Assembly: GCF_033954455.1 (NCBI RefSeq)
Contig: NZ_CP121473.1
Span: 1,240,001 to 1,304,000 of the forward strand
DNA: 64,000 nucleotides
From: Thiorhodovibrio litoralis
GTDB taxonomy: Bacteria > Pseudomonadota > Gammaproteobacteria > Chromatiales > Chromatiaceae
Direction of reading: 5' to 3'
Part shown: in pieces, positions 62,817-64,000 of the stretch
Numbering within the stretch: position 1 is the first letter of the stretch
How the letters are laid out: each line of letters opens with the position of its first letter
The notes under the pieces: generated by a model
The model's database searches: none
What the model saw: the letters and a program-made list of their open reading frames with translations, nothing else
Told to the model about the DNA's origin: nothing
Made by a program: the position numbers and the translations under genes

Positions 62817-64000
62817 CTAAGGATTTTGCTGTTGCGCGGCGGTTTGGCTCGACTCGCGCTGAGGGATAACGCGCGCAGCTGCGCTGTCGCCAACCTTGGC
62901 GGCAGCATTTCCGTCCCGTGCAACGCGAAAACCGACAAAGCTGTAACGGGATTCCGGAAAGTTACGATTGCGATAGGCTGATCGCAGGTTGGCTGGTGCG
63001 CTGTTCCAAGCGCCGCCGCGCATGACCAATGGGGCGCGGCCGCCTTCAGGTGCGCACTCGGTTTCGTTCCCATCATAGAGCTCGCGGTATTCGGAGCAGG
63101 TCCATTCGGAGACATTGCCGAGCATATCGTGAAGACCCCAGGGGTTTGGGGGAAAGGATTTGGTGGGCGCAATCCACTCGAAGCCGTCATTGCAGTCGAA
63201 ACTATTGGTCCAGTCGTGTCCTTTGTCAGCGACATTGGCATAGGTGCAGGCCGCTGAGTCGGCGCGGCCCCAGAAGGTCGGCGTCCGGGTCGCTGCGCGC
63301 GCTGCGTATTCCCATTCTGCTTCGGTAGGGAGCCGATAAGGCACGCCGGTGATTTCCGAAAGCCATGTTAAGTAGGCGCGAGCGTCATTGGCGCTGACGC
63401 AGGTCACCGGGTGGTCATCCCGCGACTCCTGGTACTTGTTCGGTTTATGCCAGTTTGCCCACGAATGGTAACTCCAAGGCTGCTCGGCGGCCTGCCGGTC
63501 CAGTGTCAGGCAACCATCGGCGCCGCCGGCACCGCGCTCGGCATCGGTGCGATAGTCCGCTTTCTCAATAAATAGAGCAAAGTCATGCTGTTTTGTCTCG
63601 GTGGAGGCGAGTGCAAAATCATCGATGCAGACCTCTCGCTGGGCCTCGTCGGGTTCTCTGGGCGCGGAGTCGTTCGATGAACCGATCACAAAGCAACCGC
63701 CTTCGATGTCGCGCATGTCGGGTATCAAGCCTGCTTGCGCGGCAAGACGCCTGCGCAGCTCATGGAGCTTAGAATCCTGATGACGCACGGTTTCGAGCCG
63801 CTCAAGCAGATCAAGGGCTCGCATGGATAATTCGGCGGTCTGTTGTTGATTGGCCCAGGCAGTCAGGTCGTTGCGGATTTGTTCAAGGGGTCCGTTCAGT
63901 TGAGCGGGTTTTTCGGTAATATTGGGAATGCTCAGCAGGCAATCGACCGCGGCGGTCATGGCGTTCAGCTTGACCGCCGGTGCGGCGCGGGTGGGATTGA
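62817..64000 (-). CDS. Formylglycine-generating-enzyme-like protein, 5' end outside window
   Basis: The frame is open to the window edge beyond the first ATG at 63959, so the gene probably begins outside. After a helical region (residues 20-80 of the visible part), the SUMF1/FGE-sulfatase fold appears: DIEGGCFVIGSSNDS, DDHPVTCVSANDARAYLTWL, YRLPTEAEWEYAARA, GLHDMLGNVSEWTCSEYREL, and the C-terminal VMRGGAWNSAPANLRSAYRN with GFRVARDG. Members include oxygen-dependent formylglycine enzymes and inactive binding relatives; activity cannot be told here. Confidence 0.87.
   Translation of the reverse strand, partial: NPTRAAPAVKLNAMTAAVDCLLSIPNITEKPAQLNGPLEQIRNDLTAWANQQQTAELSMRALDLLERLETVRHQDSKLHELRRRLAAQAGLIPDMRDIEGGCFVIGSSNDSAPREPDEAQREVCIDDFALASTETKQHDFALFIEKADYRTDAERGAGGADGCLTLDRQAAEQPWSYHSWANWHKPNKYQESRDDHPVTCVSANDARAYLTWLSEITGVPYRLPTEAEWEYAARAATRTPTFWGRADSAACTYANVADKGHDWTNSFDCNDGFEWIAPTKSFPPNPWGLHDMLGNVSEWTCSEYRELYDGNETECAPEGGRAPLVMRGGAWNSAPANLRSAYRNRNFPESRYSFVGFRVARDGNAAAKVGDSAAARVIPQRESSQTAAQQQNP

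Overview
The window looks like chromosome of a GC-rich gammaproteobacterium, probably a Chromatiaceae-type purple sulfur bacterium or close relative. This rests on DarP, RlmD, CysM, ClpB, Slt and DUF2058 genes and overall codon use. The species assignment is inference.

The left third (1-22053) is ordinary chromosome. It holds a phosphotransferase-like kinase, a DUF2760/Hsp70 pair, an HDOD regulator, an in-frame TatD-TcdA fusion, Skp/OmpH, a solute-binding protein, a lytic transglycosylase, DAHP synthase, a lipocalin, RecJ and DarP.

The middle (22845-49255) is a large chromosomal integron. An integron integrase (47840-49255, + strand) with an unusual N-terminal extension faces away from an array of 26 recognisable attC sites spread leftward over about 23 kb. 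All attC sites that I could orient from the extra base in one arm read on the minus strand, as expected from the integrase position. Cassettes encode a reverse transcriptase (first position), toxin-antitoxin pairs, acetyltransferases, exported proteins and lipoproteins, zinc-ribbon proteins and many unknown proteins. Several cassettes have no obvious gene, and one of these is present twice. Six genes lie inverted relative to their attC sites, five of them in consecutive cassettes. In those five the stop codons, and twice the start codons, are supplied by the attC ends.

Two mobile elements have invaded the distal part of the array. One is an IS4-type element (23121-25481) with a DruA-like accessory gene, 16-bp inverted repeats and a 10-bp target duplication. 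It splits a RelE-type toxin. The other is a decayed group II intron (about 25960-29180). Its domain IV carries a small gene plus a large serine recombinase, its own reverse transcriptase is reduced to an N-terminal stub, and its catalytic domain V is split by a 493-bp inverted-repeat element with a 5-bp duplication. A serine recombinase housed in a group II intron is the most unusual arrangement I found.

To the right (49516-64000) ordinary chromosome resumes. It holds VapBC, a histone-deacetylase-family enzyme divergent from a Pat-like acetyltransferase, CysM, RlmD, ClpB, an outer-membrane beta-barrel protein, a lipoprotein hydrolase, a Sel1 lipoprotein and a formylglycine-generating-enzyme-like protein that runs off the window.
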